Assembly (NCBI RefSeq): GCF_000024985.1
Contig: NC_013524.1
Coordinates: forward strand, 868,001 to 932,000
Length of the DNA stretch: 64,000 nucleotides
Direction of reading: 5' to 3'
From: Sphaerobacter thermophilus DSM 20745
GTDB taxonomy: Bacteria > Chloroflexota > Chloroflexia > Thermomicrobiales > Thermomicrobiaceae
Numbering within the stretch: the stretch's first letter is position 1; each line of letters begins with the position of its first letter. The position numbers were made by a program, and so were the translations under genes. Shown piece by piece: positions 24,661 to 33,268 of this stretch. The notes under the pieces are model-generated. The model did not search any database, was not told the DNA's origin, and was given only the letters and a program-made list of their open reading frames with translations.

Positions 24661-24775
24661 GGCCAGCCAATCTCTGGGCCGGACCGGAGCCAGGCACCGA
24701 CCGGAACGCGGGTTTCTCCGTACGAATTATAGGGGCGCGCCAAAGGGGCACGCCGAGCGGACGGGAGGCGGGGCG

Positions 24776-25255
24776 ATGAACCTCCGTGCGGTGATGCTCT
24801 GGGGCTTTGCCGGGACGACGGTGCTGACCACCATCCTGCGGGGCGCGGCAGCCATCGGGCGAACGCGGGTCGATCTCCCGCTCATCCTCGGGCTGATGGT
24901 GACACCCAACCGCGACCGTGCCAAGATCTACGGATTCCTGATGCACCTGGTGAACGGCTGGCTCTTCGCGCTCGTCTACGCCGCGACCTTCCAGTACTTC
25001 CAGCGCGCCACCTGGTGGCTCGGCGCGGCAATCGGCGCAGTGCACGCGCTCTTCGTGCTCGTCGTCGGCCTCCCGGCCCTACCGGGTCTCCACCCTCGCA
25101 TGGCGAGCGACGCCCGCGGCCCCGAGCCGACGCTGGAGCTGGAGCCCCCCGGCTTCCTGGCGAGCAACTACGGCCACCAGACCGCGATCGTCACCTTCCT
25201 CGCCCACCTCGCTTTCGGTGCCATGCTCGGCACCTTCTATCGGCTCAGGCGGTAG
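24776..25255 (+). CDS. Small multi-pass membrane protein, unknown function
   Basis: This 159-aa protein has about four hydrophobic segments (VMLWGFAGTTVLTTILRG, LVNGWLFALVYAATFQYF, LGAAIGAVHALFVLVVGLP and TAIVTFLAHLAFGAMLGTFY) with a charged loop between the third and fourth. I do not recognise a family. GGGAGG lies upstream of the ATG. It is divergent from the atypical response regulator with 115 bases between starts, so the two may be co-regulated. Confidence 0.7.
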   Translation: MNLRAVMLWGFAGTTVLTTILRGAAAIGRTRVDLPLILGLMVTPNRDRAKIYGFLMHLVNGWLFALVYAATFQYFQRATWWLGAAIGAVHALFVLVVGLPALPGLHPRMASDARGPEPTLELEPPGFLASNYGHQTAIVTFLAHLAFGAMLGTFYRLRR

Positions 25256-25335
25256 GGATGCATGGCGACCAGGGAGCGCCGCAGACGGCGGATCCTTCGA
25301 CGTGCCGCGTGACATCAGGCATAATGAGCTCGTAC

Positions 25336-25364
25336 GGATGATGAGAAGACTACAGCCATCATCC
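25336..25364. promoter_or_regulatory. Inverted repeat upstream of the antitoxin gene (candidate operator)
   Basis: GGATGATG and CATCATCC are perfect 8-bp arms separated by 13 bases, 35 bases before the antitoxin start and just downstream of a possible promoter (TTCGAC at 25296, CATAAT at 25320). Toxin-antitoxin operons are usually autorepressed at such sites. Confidence 0.5.
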
Positions 25365-25398
25365 CCGCGGTATCGCACATACGACCCGGGAGCGCCCA

Positions 25399-25767
25399 GT
25401 GGTGCACAGGGAGCGGCACGAATATATCAGCGTCTCAGAGGCGGCCGACTACCTGGCGGTCAGTGCCGCAGTCGTGCGCCGGTGGGTCAAGGCAGGGCGA
25501 CTCCGGGGCCATCGCGTGGCGCGTCTTGGAATCCGTCTGCGCCGGGCGGAGGTTGTCGCCTTTGCCCGGGAACTGCGGGCGAAAGATGATACGGGGTTGC
25601 ACACCGGTCCGAAAGACAGCGCCGAGATCTGGGCAGCGTACGATCCCGAAGCGGTCCGCGCGGCCCTGCAGCGGAGCGCCGGGACGCTTGTGGGCGTGGA
25701 CCCCGACACGCTCATCCGCGATATCCATGAGGCTCGGACGCAGGGCGAGTCCGAGAGTCCCCGCTGA
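25399..25767 (+). CDS. Excisionase-type HTH antitoxin
   Basis: This 122-aa protein has an excisionase/MerR-like winged helix-turn-helix in residues ~8-60 (EYISVSEAADYLAVSAAVVRRWVKAGRLRGHRV). The C-terminal tail (about 85-115, AVRAALQRSAGTLVGVDPDTLIRDIHEAR) is like the toxin-binding tails of VapB-type antitoxins. The GTG starts at 25399 or 25402 are both served by GGGAG. The PIN toxin gene begins three bases after its stop. The role as antitoxin and autorepressor is inferred from this pairing. Confidence 0.78.
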   Translation: MVHRERHEYISVSEAADYLAVSAAVVRRWVKAGRLRGHRVARLGIRLRRAEVVAFARELRAKDDTGLHTGPKDSAEIWAAYDPEAVRAALQRSAGTLVGVDPDTLIRDIHEARTQGESESPR

Positions 25768-25770
25768 TCG

Positions 25771-26184
25771 ATGGCCTACCTCATAGACAGCGACTGGGTC
25801 ATCGACCATCTTACCGGTATCCCCGATGCAAGCGAACTCCTGCTTCGTCTGGCCCCGGCGGGAATCGCCATCAGCATCATCACCTACATGGAGGTCTACC
25901 AGGGTGTGCTCATGAGCACCGATCAGGCGGCTGCCGAGTTGCGCTTTCGCGAACTGGTTGAGACCCTGCCGCTGCTGCCCCTCTCACCGGCGGTAGCGCG
26001 TCGTTGTGCGGCGGTCCGGGCAGACCTGCGCAGGCAAGGCAGGCGAGTCGGCGGCCGGGCGCTCGACCTCATCATCGCGGCAACGGCTCTTGAGTTCAAC
26101 CTGACGCTCGTTACCCGCAATCTCCGCGACTATCGAGACATCCCTGGCCTTTCTCTCCTCGACCTCCCCACAACCCGGGAGTAG
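25771..26184 (+). CDS. vapC: PIN-domain ribonuclease toxin (VapC-like)
   Basis: This 137-aa PIN domain protein would cleave RNA with Mg2+ when free of antitoxin. Acidic metal ligands are seen in order: Asp in YLIDSDWVIDHL, Glu in ISIITYMEVYQG, Asp in GGRALDLIIAATALE and the C-terminal acidic position in LVTRNLRDYRDIPGL. Length and layout are normal for VapC. Its 3' end overlaps the convergent GH15 gene by 55 bases, which argues for a compact, not recently inserted, module. Confidence 0.9.
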   Translation: MAYLIDSDWVIDHLTGIPDASELLLRLAPAGIAISIITYMEVYQGVLMSTDQAAAELRFRELVETLPLLPLSPAVARRCAAVRADLRRQGRRVGGRALDLIIAATALEFNLTLVTRNLRDYRDIPGLSLLDLPTTRE

Positions 26185-28025
26185 GCGCCGCGCTGGGGCT
26201 GCTGTTCGACCTCGTGGAGAGTCACGGCGGCGTTGATCAGGCCGATGTGGCTGAATGCCTGGGGGAAGTTGCCGAGTTGCTCCCCGCTCACCGGGTCAAC
26301 CTCTTCGGCCAGCAGCCCAAGCGGGTTGGCCCGCGCAAGAAGACGCTGAAAGCGCTCGTGGGCCTCGTCGAGCCGCCCGGTGCGTGCCAGGGCTTCCACC
26401 AGCCAGAACGAGCAGATGAGGAAGGCACCCTCTTCGCCGGGCAGCCCATCCTCCCCCAGGTAGCGATGGACCAGATCGTCGCGCGTGAGGCGTCGCTCGA
26501 TTGCCCGGACTGCTTCGGCAACGCGCGGGTCGCGCTGGTCGAGGAAGTCCACCAGTGGCACGACCAGGAGCGCGGCGTCCAGGTCCCCACTACCGTAGGT
26601 GCGGGTGAAGGCGCCGAGGCCGGGATCGTACCCGTGGCGGAGCACCCACGCCTGGATCTCGTCGGCCGTGCGCTCCAGGTGGGGCACGGAGATCGGCAGC
26701 CGCTCATGCTGGGCAATCTCAATCGCCGCCTGCAGCCCGACCCAGGCCATCACCTTCGAGTGGATGTGCTGGGCGCGGCCCGAGCGGACCTCCCAGATGC
26801 CGTCGTCCGGCTCATGCCAGCGGCGAGCGATGACCTCCGCCAGTCCCGCGATCAGGCGCCGCCCGTCGCGGTCGAACGAGCCGCCGACCCGATGGTAGAT
26901 CCGGAGGGCATCGATGACCTCGCCGTAGACATCGAGCTGGAACTGCTCGGCCGCGGCGTTACCGACCCGTACCGGCCGTGAGCCGCGATAGCCCTCCAGG
27001 TAGTCCAGCGTGCGCTCCGGGATATCGGCTTCGCCGTACAGGGTGTAGAGGACTTGCAGCTCCGGGTGCGTGAGCCGGGTGACGTGGAGCAGCCACTCGG
27101 CGAACGCGTGGGCCTCCCGCTGGTAGTTGAGACTGAGCAGCGCGCGGATGGTGAAGGCCGCATCACGCAGCCAGCAGTAGCGGTAGTCCCAGTTGCGCAC
27201 GCCCCCGATCTGCTCCGGGAGTGAGGTCGTCGGTGCGGCGATGATCGCGCCGGAGGGGGCGTACGTGAGGAGCTTGAGAACGAGCGCGCTGCGGCGCACT
27301 GCCGACTGGTAGGGCCCGGTATACCCGCATTGCCGGATCCACGCCTCCCAAAACTCCACGGTCAGCCGCTGCATCAGGTCGAGGCTGCCGAGGGTCGGCA
27401 ACTCGGCCGGTGACTCGCTGGAGTAGGAAAGCACCAGGTCCACCCGCTGGCCCGGCACGAGGTCGAAGGACGCCGTGAGTGTGCCGGGGTCGATGTGCAG
27501 CGGGACGCCTGCGGTGACGTGCAGCGCCTGGTCGCGCCACTCGATGACGTAGCGGTCCGCGCGCGTCTGCCGCACCCGCGGCGTCAGGCGGCCGTAGTCC
27601 GGCCGCGGCCGCAGCAGCAACTGCATCGGCACGCGTCCCGAGATGCCCTCCACTCGGCGCACGATCTCGCGGAAGGGGATCGGATAGCGCCGCTTCTGCG
27701 CCTCCGTCAGCGCCGGCATGAAGTCCACCACCCGGGCTTCCCCGGCATCGGTGGTGAAGGTGGTCGCCAGCACGTTGGTTTCGCCTAGGTACGCCTGCCG
27801 GCCGTGGAAGGAGCAGCGCGGCTGGATCACGCACGACCCGCCGAGGCGCGTGTCGAGCAGCCGGGCGAAGATCGGGTCGCCATCGAAGCGCGGCAGGCAC
27901 CACCAATCGATCGCGCCGGTATTGGCCACCAGCGCGATGCTGCGCCCGTCCCCGATCACGCCATAGTCAGCCAGTGGAAGGTATCCGGCCGGCGCTGGGT
28001 GGACTGCATCCGGCTCACTCGGCAC
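26130..28025 (-). CDS. Glycoside hydrolase family 15 protein (glucoamylase/trehalase-like)
   Basis: This 631-aa cytoplasmic protein has the two-part GH15 layout: an N-terminal beta-sandwich (about 15-230, LADYGVIGDGRSIALVANTGAIDWWCLPRFD) and a C-terminal alpha/alpha barrel. The barrel contains GGVRNWDYRYCWLRDAAFT with one catalytic Glu/Asp neighbourhood, and GEEGAFLICSFWLVEALARTGR near the end with the second acidic site. Relatives hydrolyse trehalose or alpha-glucan termini. There is no signal peptide. GTG start. It ends inside the convergent toxin gene. Confidence 0.92.
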   Translation of the reverse strand: MPSEPDAVHPAPAGYLPLADYGVIGDGRSIALVANTGAIDWWCLPRFDGDPIFARLLDTRLGGSCVIQPRCSFHGRQAYLGETNVLATTFTTDAGEARVVDFMPALTEAQKRRYPIPFREIVRRVEGISGRVPMQLLLRPRPDYGRLTPRVRQTRADRYVIEWRDQALHVTAGVPLHIDPGTLTASFDLVPGQRVDLVLSYSSESPAELPTLGSLDLMQRLTVEFWEAWIRQCGYTGPYQSAVRRSALVLKLLTYAPSGAIIAAPTTSLPEQIGGVRNWDYRYCWLRDAAFTIRALLSLNYQREAHAFAEWLLHVTRLTHPELQVLYTLYGEADIPERTLDYLEGYRGSRPVRVGNAAAEQFQLDVYGEVIDALRIYHRVGGSFDRDGRRLIAGLAEVIARRWHEPDDGIWEVRSGRAQHIHSKVMAWVGLQAAIEIAQHERLPISVPHLERTADEIQAWVLRHGYDPGLGAFTRTYGSGDLDAALLVVPLVDFLDQRDPRVAEAVRAIERRLTRDDLVHRYLGEDGLPGEEGAFLICSFWLVEALARTGRLDEAHERFQRLLARANPLGLLAEEVDPVSGEQLGNFPQAFSHIGLINAAVTLHEVEQQPQRGAYSRVVGRSRRERPGMSR

Positions 28026-28234
28026 GCTGCACCCTCGTCTCCTCGGTGCGCCTGGACGTTAACGCCACCACGCGAAAGCTGTTCCATCGCCGAGCTCATG
28101 GGTCCCACGGGGGGCGCACACGTCGCCGATCGCGCACCGTCCACGGAGGGTACGTGCGAGGCGCTGGAGAGGTTTTGCGCAGCTCTGGTGCGCGCTACTG
28201 CTCAATGAGCTGAGCCAGCGCGGGACTCGCCGGA

Positions 28235-28376
28235 TCAATCCAGTGCAAGCGAAAGATGATCCGGCAGCGTGGTCAGGAGGGGAAGTGCCACAGCCTCCTT
28301 GCGAGCGAGCACGACTGCGTCAGCACGGGATCGCCACCGGGCACGAACTAGGTGAACACGGTCGTACCGATGATTG
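28235..28376 (-). pseudogene. C-terminal remnant of a PIN-domain toxin
   Basis: In one minus frame the sequence reads NHRYDRVHLVRARWRSRADAVVLARKEAVALPLLTTLP, which resembles the last third of VapC toxins (Asp near the AAHLA-type helix, then DAVVT-like strand). The N-terminal two thirds are missing and the segment overlaps the 3' end of the antitoxin gene in another frame, so an internal deletion probably joined antitoxin to toxin tail. Confidence 0.45.
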
Positions 28377-28640
28377 TCGCTCAGCGGTGTCGCGCGCGGT
28401 ATCCAACTCCCGGCGCAGGTCCGCCGGATCGTCGGGGACCGGCATCGGCTCAGCCGCCAGGATCGCCTCAATCGCCGCGCGCCGGGCTTCGCTGTCCGTC
28501 GGCAAGCGATCGATCGCCTCGCGGATCACGGCCCCAATCGAGATACCGCGGCGCCGCGCTTCCCGCGCCACCTTCTCATAGCGTTCGTCGTCGAGTAGCA
28601 CTTGAACTCGGTGGTCCAACATACACATACGATAGCCCAT
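28320..28640 (-). CDS. Ribbon-helix-helix antitoxin, probably orphan
   Basis: This 106-aa protein has the RHH pattern of CopG/VapB-type antitoxins: VQVLLDDERYEKVAREARRRGISIGAVIREAIDRL (about 13-47), followed by an acidic linker. The last ~20 residues (after RRELDTARDTAERQ) look unrelated to antitoxins and come from read-through into the toxin remnant. No ribosome site is clear; starts at 28640, 28631 or 28622 are possible. Without a full toxin it may be a relic or a stand-alone regulator. Confidence 0.6.
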   Translation of the reverse strand: MGYRMCMLDHRVQVLLDDERYEKVAREARRRGISIGAVIREAIDRLPTDSEARRAAIEAILAAEPMPVPDDPADLRRELDTARDTAERQSSVRPCSPSSCPVAIPC

Positions 28641-28681
28641 GTGTCAGTCAGGCGGCCAACGGTTGCCTTTCCCGCTACCTC

Positions 28682-28710
28682 TTGCGAGATCTTCGCCATG
28701 TGTCTAAGAT
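28682..28710 (+). promoter_or_regulatory. Promoter of the acoABCX operon
   Basis: TTGCGA (28682-28687), 17 bases and TAAGAT (28705-28710), about 50 bases before acoA. Confidence 0.6.
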
Positions 28711-28760
28711 GGGACGCACCAACCAAACTAAATGTTCAGTTCCCGGGGAAGGAGGCTTCC

Positions 28761-29762
28761 ATGACGACCTCAGCACCCCCACCCACCATTATCGGTGAGC
28801 TGGGTAAGCAGGAGTTACTCCACGCCTATCGTGTCATGCGCACCATCCGCGAGTTCGAGGAGCGCCTGCACATCGAGTTTGCGACCGGCGAGATCCCTGG
28901 GTTCGTGCACCTCTACGCGGGTGAGGAGGCGATCGCCGCCGGGATCTGCGCCAACCTCCGCCCGGACGACTGGGTGGGCAGCACCCACCGTGGCCACGGC
29001 CACGCCATCGCCAAGGGCTGTGACGTCAAGGCGATGATGAAGGAGATCTACGGGAAGCGCGACGGGCTGTGCAAGGGCAAGGGCGGCTCGATGCATATCG
29101 CCGACTTTGACCAGGGCATGCTCGGCGCCAACGGCATCGTCGGCGGCGCGCCCCCGCTCATCTGCGGCGTGGGCCTGATGGCTCGGATCCGGGGTACCGA
29201 CCAGGTCGGTGTCGCCTTTGTCGGCGACGGCGGATCAAACCAGGGCACCTTCCTGGAGAGCCTGAACCTGGCCGCCGTCTGGAACCTCCCGGTCCTCTTC
29301 GTCGTCGAGAACAACGGCTACGCCGAGTCCACGTCGAGCCGGTACCACCAGAAGGGTATCGATGTCGCCAAGCGCGCCGACGGCTTCGGCCTGCCCGGCG
29401 TGATCGTCGACGGCCACGATTTCTTCGCCGTCTATGAGGCGGCACGCGAGGCGGTCCGCCGCGCCCGCAGCGGCGGTGGTCCGACCCTGCTGGAGTGCAA
29501 GGTCAACCGCTACTACGGGCACTTCGAGGGCGACCAGCAGACCTACCGCGCGCCAAACGAGGTCGAGAACATCCGCCAGACGCGCGACTGCCTGATGCGC
29601 TTCGCCCAGCGCGTCACGTCCGCCGGGGTCATCGACCAGGCCGAGCTCGACGAGATCGACCGCGATGTCCGGGCGCTGATCGACGACGCGGTGCGTGAGG
29701 CCAAGGCCGCGCCCGACCCGGATGTGTCGGAACTCGTGACCGATGTCTACGTCGCCTACTAG
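28761..29762 (+). CDS. acoA: Acetoin dehydrogenase E1 component, alpha subunit
   Basis: This 333-aa thiamine-diphosphate enzyme subunit, with the beta subunit, cleaves acetoin oxidatively or, in close relatives, decarboxylates pyruvate. The TPP-binding motif is GDGGSNQGTFLESLNLAAVWNLPVLFVVENN (GDG...NN). The family start HAYRVMRTIREFEERL and the regions HLYAGEEAIAAGICANL and GKGGSMHIAD are typical. The ATG is preceded by GGAAGGAGG. The hydrolase-type E2 and AcoX genes downstream favour acetoin over pyruvate as substrate. Confidence 0.93.
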   Translation: MTTSAPPPTIIGELGKQELLHAYRVMRTIREFEERLHIEFATGEIPGFVHLYAGEEAIAAGICANLRPDDWVGSTHRGHGHAIAKGCDVKAMMKEIYGKRDGLCKGKGGSMHIADFDQGMLGANGIVGGAPPLICGVGLMARIRGTDQVGVAFVGDGGSNQGTFLESLNLAAVWNLPVLFVVENNGYAESTSSRYHQKGIDVAKRADGFGLPGVIVDGHDFFAVYEAAREAVRRARSGGGPTLLECKVNRYYGHFEGDQQTYRAPNEVENIRQTRDCLMRFAQRVTSAGVIDQAELDEIDRDVRALIDDAVREAKAAPDPDVSELVTDVYVAY

Positions 29763-29878
29763 CCGCGCGGCGGGCGTCATCGCTCCGGCTGCGGCGGGTG
29801 CAACCCCGTCCGGCGCCGGTGTGGTGGCGGCGCGGGAGGGTGGATGCCTCCCTCCCACCAGCAGACGGAGGTGAAGAA

Positions 29879-30907
29879 ATGGCTCGACGGCTCACCTTCC
29901 AGCAGGCGATCAACGAGGCGCTCGCTCAGGAGATGCGGCGTGACCCAACCGTCGTCCTCCTGGGCGAGGATATCTCCGGCGGCGCCGGGTCCGACGGCCA
30001 GCAAGGCGACTCCTGGGGCGGCCCGCTCGGCGTCACCAAGGGGCTCTGGACCCAGTTCAACGACCGCGTGCTCGACACCCCGATCAGCGAGTCGGCCTTC
30101 ATCGGCGCCGCGATCGGCGGGGCCATCAGCGGCATCCGGCCGGTGGCGGAGTTGATGTTCGTCGACTTCATGGGTGTCTGCTTCGACCAGATCTTCAACC
30201 AGGCCGCCAAGTTTCGCTACATGTTCGGCGGCAAGGCCAAGACGCCGGTCGTGATCCGCACCATGTACGGCGCGGGTATCCGCGCGGCGGCCCAGCACTC
30301 CCAGGCCCTCTACCCGATCTTCACCCATATCCCGGGGCTGAAGGTCGTCGTCCCGTCCAACCCGTACGACGCCAAGGGCCTGCTGATCCAGGCGATCCGC
30401 GACGACGACCCGGTCATCTTCTTCGAGCACAAGGTGCTCTACACCATGGAGGGGGATGTCCCCGAGGAGTCCTACACCATCCCCTTCGGCGAAGCCGCCT
30501 ATGTGCGCGAGGGGGACGACGTGACCATCGTCGCGCTCGGCCGGATGGTCAGCATGGCCCAGCAGGCCGCCGAGACGCTGGCAGCCGAGGGCATCGAGTG
30601 CGAAATCGTTGACCCGCGCACGACCTCGCCGCTCGACACCGAGACGATCTACGAGAGCGTCGAGAAGACCGGCCGGCTCGTCGTCGTCGATGAGGCCTAC
30701 CCGCGCTGCGGCTTCGCCAGCGATGTCGCGGCACTGGTGGCCCAGGACTGCTTCTCGGCGCTGACGGCCCCGATCCGCATGGTCACCGCGCCGCACGCGC
30801 CGGTCCCCTTCAGCCCGACGCTCGAGGATGCATTCGTCCCGAGCCCGGATCGCATCGCCGCGGCGGTGCGCGAGGTCGTCGGCAAGGGGGCGGAGGTTAC
30901 GGCATGA
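29879..30907 (+). CDS. acoB: Acetoin dehydrogenase E1 component, beta subunit
   Basis: This 342-aa transketolase-like subunit pairs with AcoA. It opens LTFQQAINEALAQEMRRDPTVVLLGEDI, carries the pyrimidine-binding domain with Glu in ISESAFIGAAIGGAISG, and ends with the transketolase C-terminal domain (VDPRTTSPLDTETIYESVEKTGRLVVVDEAYP). GGAGGTGA precedes the ATG. Relative to pyruvate dehydrogenase beta subunits there is a 15-residue insert GAGSDGQQGDSWGGPLGV. The stop overlaps acoC by four bases. Confidence 0.93.
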   Translation: MARRLTFQQAINEALAQEMRRDPTVVLLGEDISGGAGSDGQQGDSWGGPLGVTKGLWTQFNDRVLDTPISESAFIGAAIGGAISGIRPVAELMFVDFMGVCFDQIFNQAAKFRYMFGGKAKTPVVIRTMYGAGIRAAAQHSQALYPIFTHIPGLKVVVPSNPYDAKGLLIQAIRDDDPVIFFEHKVLYTMEGDVPEESYTIPFGEAAYVREGDDVTIVALGRMVSMAQQAAETLAAEGIECEIVDPRTTSPLDTETIYESVEKTGRLVVVDEAYPRCGFASDVAALVAQDCFSALTAPIRMVTAPHAPVPFSPTLEDAFVPSPDRIAAAVREVVGKGAEVTA

Positions 30908-32034
30908 CCACGGAGACCCAGGTCATCAAGCTGACGATGCCCAAGTGGGGTCTATCGATGACCGAGGGGCGCCTCGTGAGCTGGCTGGTGGACGAGGGGA
31001 GCACCATCCGGCCGGGAGACGAGGTGGCCGAGGTCGAAACCGAGAAGATCAACGGTGTGGTCGAGGCGCCGGCTGGGGGCATCCTGCGCCGGCGCGTGGC
31101 TGAGCCCGGCCAGGTGATCCCGGTCGGTGGCATGCTCGGCATCATCGCCGACGAGGCGACCCCGGACGAAGCGATCCAGGAACTGATCGCCGAGTTCGAG
31201 GCCACCTTCGTCCCACCCGCCGAAGCGGGCGATACCGGGCCGGTGCCCGAGCAGGTGACCGTCGGCGACCGCACCATCCGCTACCTACGGCACGGTGAGG
31301 ACGGCCCGGCCGTCATCCTGATCCACGGATTCGGTGGCGACCTGAACACCTGGCTCTTCAATCAGGAGGCGCTGGCCGGAGGCCGCACGGTCTACGCCCT
31401 CGACCTGCCGGGGCACGGCGGGTCGAGCAAGGACGTGGGTGACGGATCGCTCGACGTGCTGGCGGGCACCGTCGCCGGGTTCATGGACGCACTCGGGATC
31501 GAGCGCGCCCACCTGGCCGGCCACTCGATGGGTGGGGCGACGGCGATGGCTGTCGCCACGGCCCATCCGGAGCGCGTCGCCTCCCTGACCCTGATCGCCA
31601 GCGCCGGGCTCGGTCCCGAGATCAACGGGGACTTCATCGAGGGCTTCATCGCCGCCGGGTCGCGCCGGCAGATGACACCCGTGCTCACCATGCTCTTTGC
31701 GGACCAGTCGCTCGTCACCCGCCAGTTCGTGGAGGATACGCTGCGTTCAAAGCGGATCGACGGCGTGGACCAGGCCCTGCGAACGCTGGCCGACCGGCTC
31801 TTCCCCGGCGGGCGGCAGGCGACGGTACTGGCTCCGGCGCTGGCCGGCCTCGATGTCCCGGTGCTTGGCATCTGGGGTCGGGAGGACCAGATCCTCCCGG
31901 TCGACCACGCCAACGCACTGCCGTCCCACGCCCGGGTGGAGATCATCGAGGGTAAGGGCCACTCGGTCCAGATGGAGGCCGCGAGCGAGGTCACACGGCT
32001 GATTGACCGCTTCCTCGCTGAGGTGGATGCCTGA
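30904..32034 (+). CDS. acoC: Acetoin dehydrogenase E2: lipoyl domain fused to alpha/beta-hydrolase fold
   Basis: This 376-aa protein has an N-terminal lipoyl domain (about 5-85) with the lipoylated Lys in VETEKINGVVEAPAGG, a short Pro/Ala linker, and an alpha/beta-hydrolase domain from ~115. The nucleophile elbow is GHSMGG, the oxyanion start is ILIHGFGG, and the late His lies in GKGHSVQMEA. This hydrolase-type E2 is characteristic of acetoin dehydrogenase and differs from the CAT-type E2 of pyruvate dehydrogenase. It transfers the acetyl group to CoA. No E3 (dihydrolipoamide dehydrogenase) gene lies in the window. Confidence 0.93.
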   Translation: MTTETQVIKLTMPKWGLSMTEGRLVSWLVDEGSTIRPGDEVAEVETEKINGVVEAPAGGILRRRVAEPGQVIPVGGMLGIIADEATPDEAIQELIAEFEATFVPPAEAGDTGPVPEQVTVGDRTIRYLRHGEDGPAVILIHGFGGDLNTWLFNQEALAGGRTVYALDLPGHGGSSKDVGDGSLDVLAGTVAGFMDALGIERAHLAGHSMGGATAMAVATAHPERVASLTLIASAGLGPEINGDFIEGFIAAGSRRQMTPVLTMLFADQSLVTRQFVEDTLRSKRIDGVDQALRTLADRLFPGGRQATVLAPALAGLDVPVLGIWGREDQILPVDHANALPSHARVEIIEGKGHSVQMEAASEVTRLIDRFLAEVDA

Positions 32035-32038
32035 CGCC

Positions 32039-33079
32039 ATGCCTGTGACTGTTGGCGTCATCGCGAACCCTGCCTCGGGCCGGGACATCCGGCGCCTCGT
32101 GAGCGGCGCGTCGGTCTTCGACAACGCCGAGAAGGGGCGCATGATCTACCGCCTCCTCGTCGGGCTAGGCGCGGCCGGGGTCGAGCGCGTACTGCTCATG
32201 CCGGCCGGGGCGGGTGTGGGCGACAGCCTGGAGCGCAACCTCCGCGCACACCAGACCGACCCCACGCCGCCCCGCCTCCCGGAACTCGAGGTTCTCGACC
32301 TGCCGCTGCAGGACGGTCCGGAGGACAGCGCCGCGGCGACCGAGATGATGGTCGCCGCGGGTGCCTCTGCTATCGTGGTCCTCGGGGGCGACGGCACCCA
32401 CCGGATCGTCGCCGGGCACTGCGGCGACACACCCCTCTGTGCCCTCTCCACCGGCACCAACAACGCGTTCCCCCAGGTGCGGGAGGCGACCATCGCCGGT
32501 CTGGCAACCGGCTTCTATGCCACCGGCCAGGTGCCGCCCGATCTCGCTCTGCGGCAGGAGACACTGCTCACGGTGCGGGTCGACGGGGCGAATCCGCGTG
32601 AGGAGCTGGCGCTGGTGGACGTCGCACTCAGCACCGACCCCTGGATCGGCTCCCGCGCGCTCTGGCGGGCCGAGACGATCTCCCAGATCATCGTTGCCTT
32701 TGCCCAGCCCGGTGCGGTCGGGCTCTCGGGCACCGCTGCCCTGGTCGATCCGCTGCCGCGCGGGACAGGGGAAGCGCTCTATCTCCGCCTGACCGATCCG
32801 GCAACGGCACCGCTCGTGATCCACGCCCCGCTCGCGCCCGGCCTTATCGCCCCGGTCGGGGTCATGGAGTGGCGCCGGATCGCTCCCGGCGAAGAGGTGT
32901 TCCTGGAAGGCTGTCTCGGTTGCCTGGCCCTCGACGGCGAGCGGGAGATCGAGCTGACCCCCGCCGACCGCGCCACCGTCCACCTCCGTCGCGACGGCCC
33001 CCGCACCATCGACATCGACGCCATCATGACCCACGCTGCCCACCACGGACTCCTCCGCGCTGTGGCCACGCGGCGGTAG
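32039..33079 (+). CDS. acoX: AcoX-like NAD-kinase family protein
   Basis: This 346-aa protein belongs to the ATP-NAD kinase superfamily and matches the AcoX proteins found in acetoin operons. The nucleotide-binding motif GGDGTHRIVAG is the family GGDGT signature, followed by STGTNNAFP. Residues ~1-60 carry VGVIANPASGRDIRRLV. The start is four bases after acoC and in the same operon. The biochemical role of AcoX is not established; it may phosphorylate a cofactor or act on a lipoyl/TPP-related substrate. Confidence 0.86.
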   Translation: MPVTVGVIANPASGRDIRRLVSGASVFDNAEKGRMIYRLLVGLGAAGVERVLLMPAGAGVGDSLERNLRAHQTDPTPPRLPELEVLDLPLQDGPEDSAAATEMMVAAGASAIVVLGGDGTHRIVAGHCGDTPLCALSTGTNNAFPQVREATIAGLATGFYATGQVPPDLALRQETLLTVRVDGANPREELALVDVALSTDPWIGSRALWRAETISQIIVAFAQPGAVGLSGTAALVDPLPRGTGEALYLRLTDPATAPLVIHAPLAPGLIAPVGVMEWRRIAPGEEVFLEGCLGCLALDGEREIELTPADRATVHLRRDGPRTIDIDAIMTHAAHHGLLRAVATRR

Positions 33080-33110
33080 CCGTACCGGGGCGGGGGCGGT
33101 TCTGGGAGTG

Positions 33111-33158
33111 GCCCTCACCCCCGACCCCTCTCCCAACGTTGGGAGAGGGGAGTGGCGG
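33111..33158. repeat. Dispersed CCCTCTCCC palindromic repeat, copy D
   Basis: CCCTCACCCCCGACCCCTCT followed by CCCAACGTTGGGAGAGGGG, a perfect palindrome about the AACGTT centre, 35 bases after acoX. Confidence 0.85.
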
Positions 33159-33268
33159 GCAGGAGGGTAAGGACGCCCACGCTTGTGGCTGTGGGAGGGC
33201 GGAGTGGTCGTGGTTGGGTGAGTGGCAGGAGGGGTTAGGGACGTGGTCGGTGCCCGGGACTAACGCCA

